Part shown: in pieces, positions 5,293 through 6,034 of the stretch
Layout of the letters: each line of letters opens with the position of its first letter
Position numbering within the stretch: position 1 is the stretch's first letter
Assembly: GCA_031396505.1 (NCBI GenBank)
Contig: JANNKX010000367.1
Coordinates: 1-6,034, forward strand
Source of the DNA: JAAFHS01 sp031396505
GTDB lineage: Bacteria; Pseudomonadota; Alphaproteobacteria; Rhodobacterales; Rhodobacteraceae
Reading direction: 5' to 3'
DNA: 6,034 nt
Position numbers and translations under genes: made by a program
Notes under the pieces: model-generated
What the model saw: the letters and a program-made list of their open reading frames with translations, nothing else
Told to the model about the DNA's origin: nothing
The model's database searches: none

Positions 5293-5952
5293 ATGCCCGA
5301 AGTGATATTCGCTGGCCCCGATGGGCGGCTTGAAGGACGCTACCACCCGCAAAAGGAACGTGATGCGCCGATTGCCATCGTGCTGCATCCGCACCCGCAA
5401 TACGGCGGCACGATGAACAACAAGGTGGTCTACAACCTGCATTACGCCTTCTACAACCTTGGCTTTACCGTGCTGCGCTTCAACTTCCGCGGTGTGGGCC
5501 GCAGTCAGGGCGAATATGATCAGGGGATAGGCGAGCTGTCGGATGCCGCCTCCGCGCTCGATTACCTGCAATCGATGAACCAGAATGCCAAACATTGCTG
5601 GGTTGCCGGGTTTTCCTTTGGCGCGTGGATCGGCATGCAGCTTTTGATGCGCCGCCCCGAAATCACCGGCTTCATCTCCGTGGCCCCGCCCGCCAACACC
5701 TATGATTTCAGTTTTCTTGCCCCCTGTCCGGCGTCGGGTCTGATTATCAACGGCACGGCTGACAAGGTGGCCAACCCCAAGGATACCGTCAACCTCGTGA
5801 ACAAGCTGCATGAACAGAAGGGCATCACCATCACCCACACGCTGGTTGATGGCGCAGATCACTTCTTCAAGGATGAAGAGGCCCACATGAACCCGATGAT
5901 CGACACCGTCAGCACCTACGTCAAACGCCGCTTGGGCGAGGTCACGCGCTGA
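5293..5952 (+). CDS. Alpha/beta hydrolase family protein
   Basis: This 219-residue cytoplasmic protein is a minimal alpha/beta hydrolase with no large cap domain. HPHPQYGGTMNN (32-43) supplies the oxyanion-hole region, NFRGVGRSQG (64-73) the typical loop after strand 4, and GFSFG (106-110) the nucleophile elbow with Ser108. Asp157 in NGTADKVA and His190 in DGADHFF complete a plausible Ser-Asp-His triad. Nothing in the sequence fixes the substrate; small esters, thioesters or peptides are possible. ATG 5293 is chosen because GGA lies about five bases upstream and the N-terminus MPEVIFAGPDGRLEGRYHP suits the family. It is transcribed away from iscR across a shared 146-bp region, so binding of Irr or IscR there could affect it too. 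Its stop overlaps the next ORF start by one base (TGATG). Confidence 0.92.
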   Translation: MPEVIFAGPDGRLEGRYHPQKERDAPIAIVLHPHPQYGGTMNNKVVYNLHYAFYNLGFTVLRFNFRGVGRSQGEYDQGIGELSDAASALDYLQSMNQNAKHCWVAGFSFGAWIGMQLLMRRPEITGFISVAPPANTYDFSFLAPCPASGLIINGTADKVANPKDTVNLVNKLHEQKGITITHTLVDGADHFFKDEEAHMNPMIDTVSTYVKRRLGEVTR

Positions 5953-6034
5953 TGGGCGTGGTCGAGGATATGGGCGATGCGCTGGCGCGCGACGTGATCG
6001 CCGCGATGCAGGAATTGGACGACGAACGTCTGCC
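5952..6034 (+). CDS. Unidentified protein, N-terminal fragment at window edge
   Basis: An ATG at 5952-5954 overlaps the hydrolase TGA by one base. It opens a frame of 27 complete codons that stays open to the window end. The visible start, MGVVEDMGDALARDVIAAMQ, is acidic and predicted helical, with no signal peptide. The stop-start overlap argues for translational coupling with the hydrolase and therefore for a real gene. Too little is present to name a family. Confidence 0.55.
   Translation, partial: MGVVEDMGDALARDVIAAMQELDDERL

Noticed and set aside
5188..5886. 232-codon minus-strand frame opposite the alpha/beta hydrolase
   Set aside because: The hydrolase on the plus strand has a complete catalytic triad and family motifs. 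The antisense frame shows no motif and would overlap the iscR promoter region.

Overview
The window looks like chromosomal DNA of an alphaproteobacterium of the order Rhodobacterales (Roseobacter/Rhodobacter relatives). The grounds are moderately GC-rich sequence, an IscR-type regulator with a single cysteine as described for Rhodobacteraceae, and the gene order iscR - cysteine desulfurase - sufB. The assignment comes from protein and operon features, not from a database search.

Layout. Two transcription units diverge from a 146-bp region at 5147-5292. Leftward (minus strand) runs an iron-sulfur (Fe-S) cluster assembly operon: iscR (4685-5146, GTG start), a compact group I cysteine desulfurase (3645-4688), sufB (2119-3633), a small multi-pass membrane protein of unknown function (1492-2028), an FkbM-family methyltransferase (570-1466) and the first 189 codons of a probable glycosyltransferase-like protein (568 down to the window edge). 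Gaps are -4, 11, 90, 25 and 1 nt, so co-transcription is likely. Rightward (plus strand) runs a small alpha/beta hydrolase (5293-5952) whose stop codon overlaps the start of a second, truncated ORF (5952 to the window end). There is no gene-free stretch over 300 bases. I saw no tRNA, rRNA, CRISPR array, insertion sequence or phage gene.

How the genes work together. The desulfurase supplies sulfur from cysteine, SufB is the scaffold subunit of the SufBCD complex, and IscR senses Fe-S status and is expected to repress its own operon. The partners sufC, sufD and sufS are not in the window. Instead, sufB is followed by a membrane protein and two genes that look like glycan or polysaccharide modification enzymes. 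The genes after them cannot be seen.

Regulation. The divergent region holds a sigma-70-like promoter for iscR (TTGACA, 17 bp, TAGAAC). A near-perfect inverted repeat of the iron control element (Irr box) type overlaps its -10, and a TTGAC-N11-GTCAA inverted repeat starts at its -35. The predicted leader RNA of about 80 nt can form a strong 10-bp hairpin, one arm of which could instead pair with the iscR ribosome binding site. These overlapping signals and the glycan-type genes behind sufB are the most interesting parts of the window.
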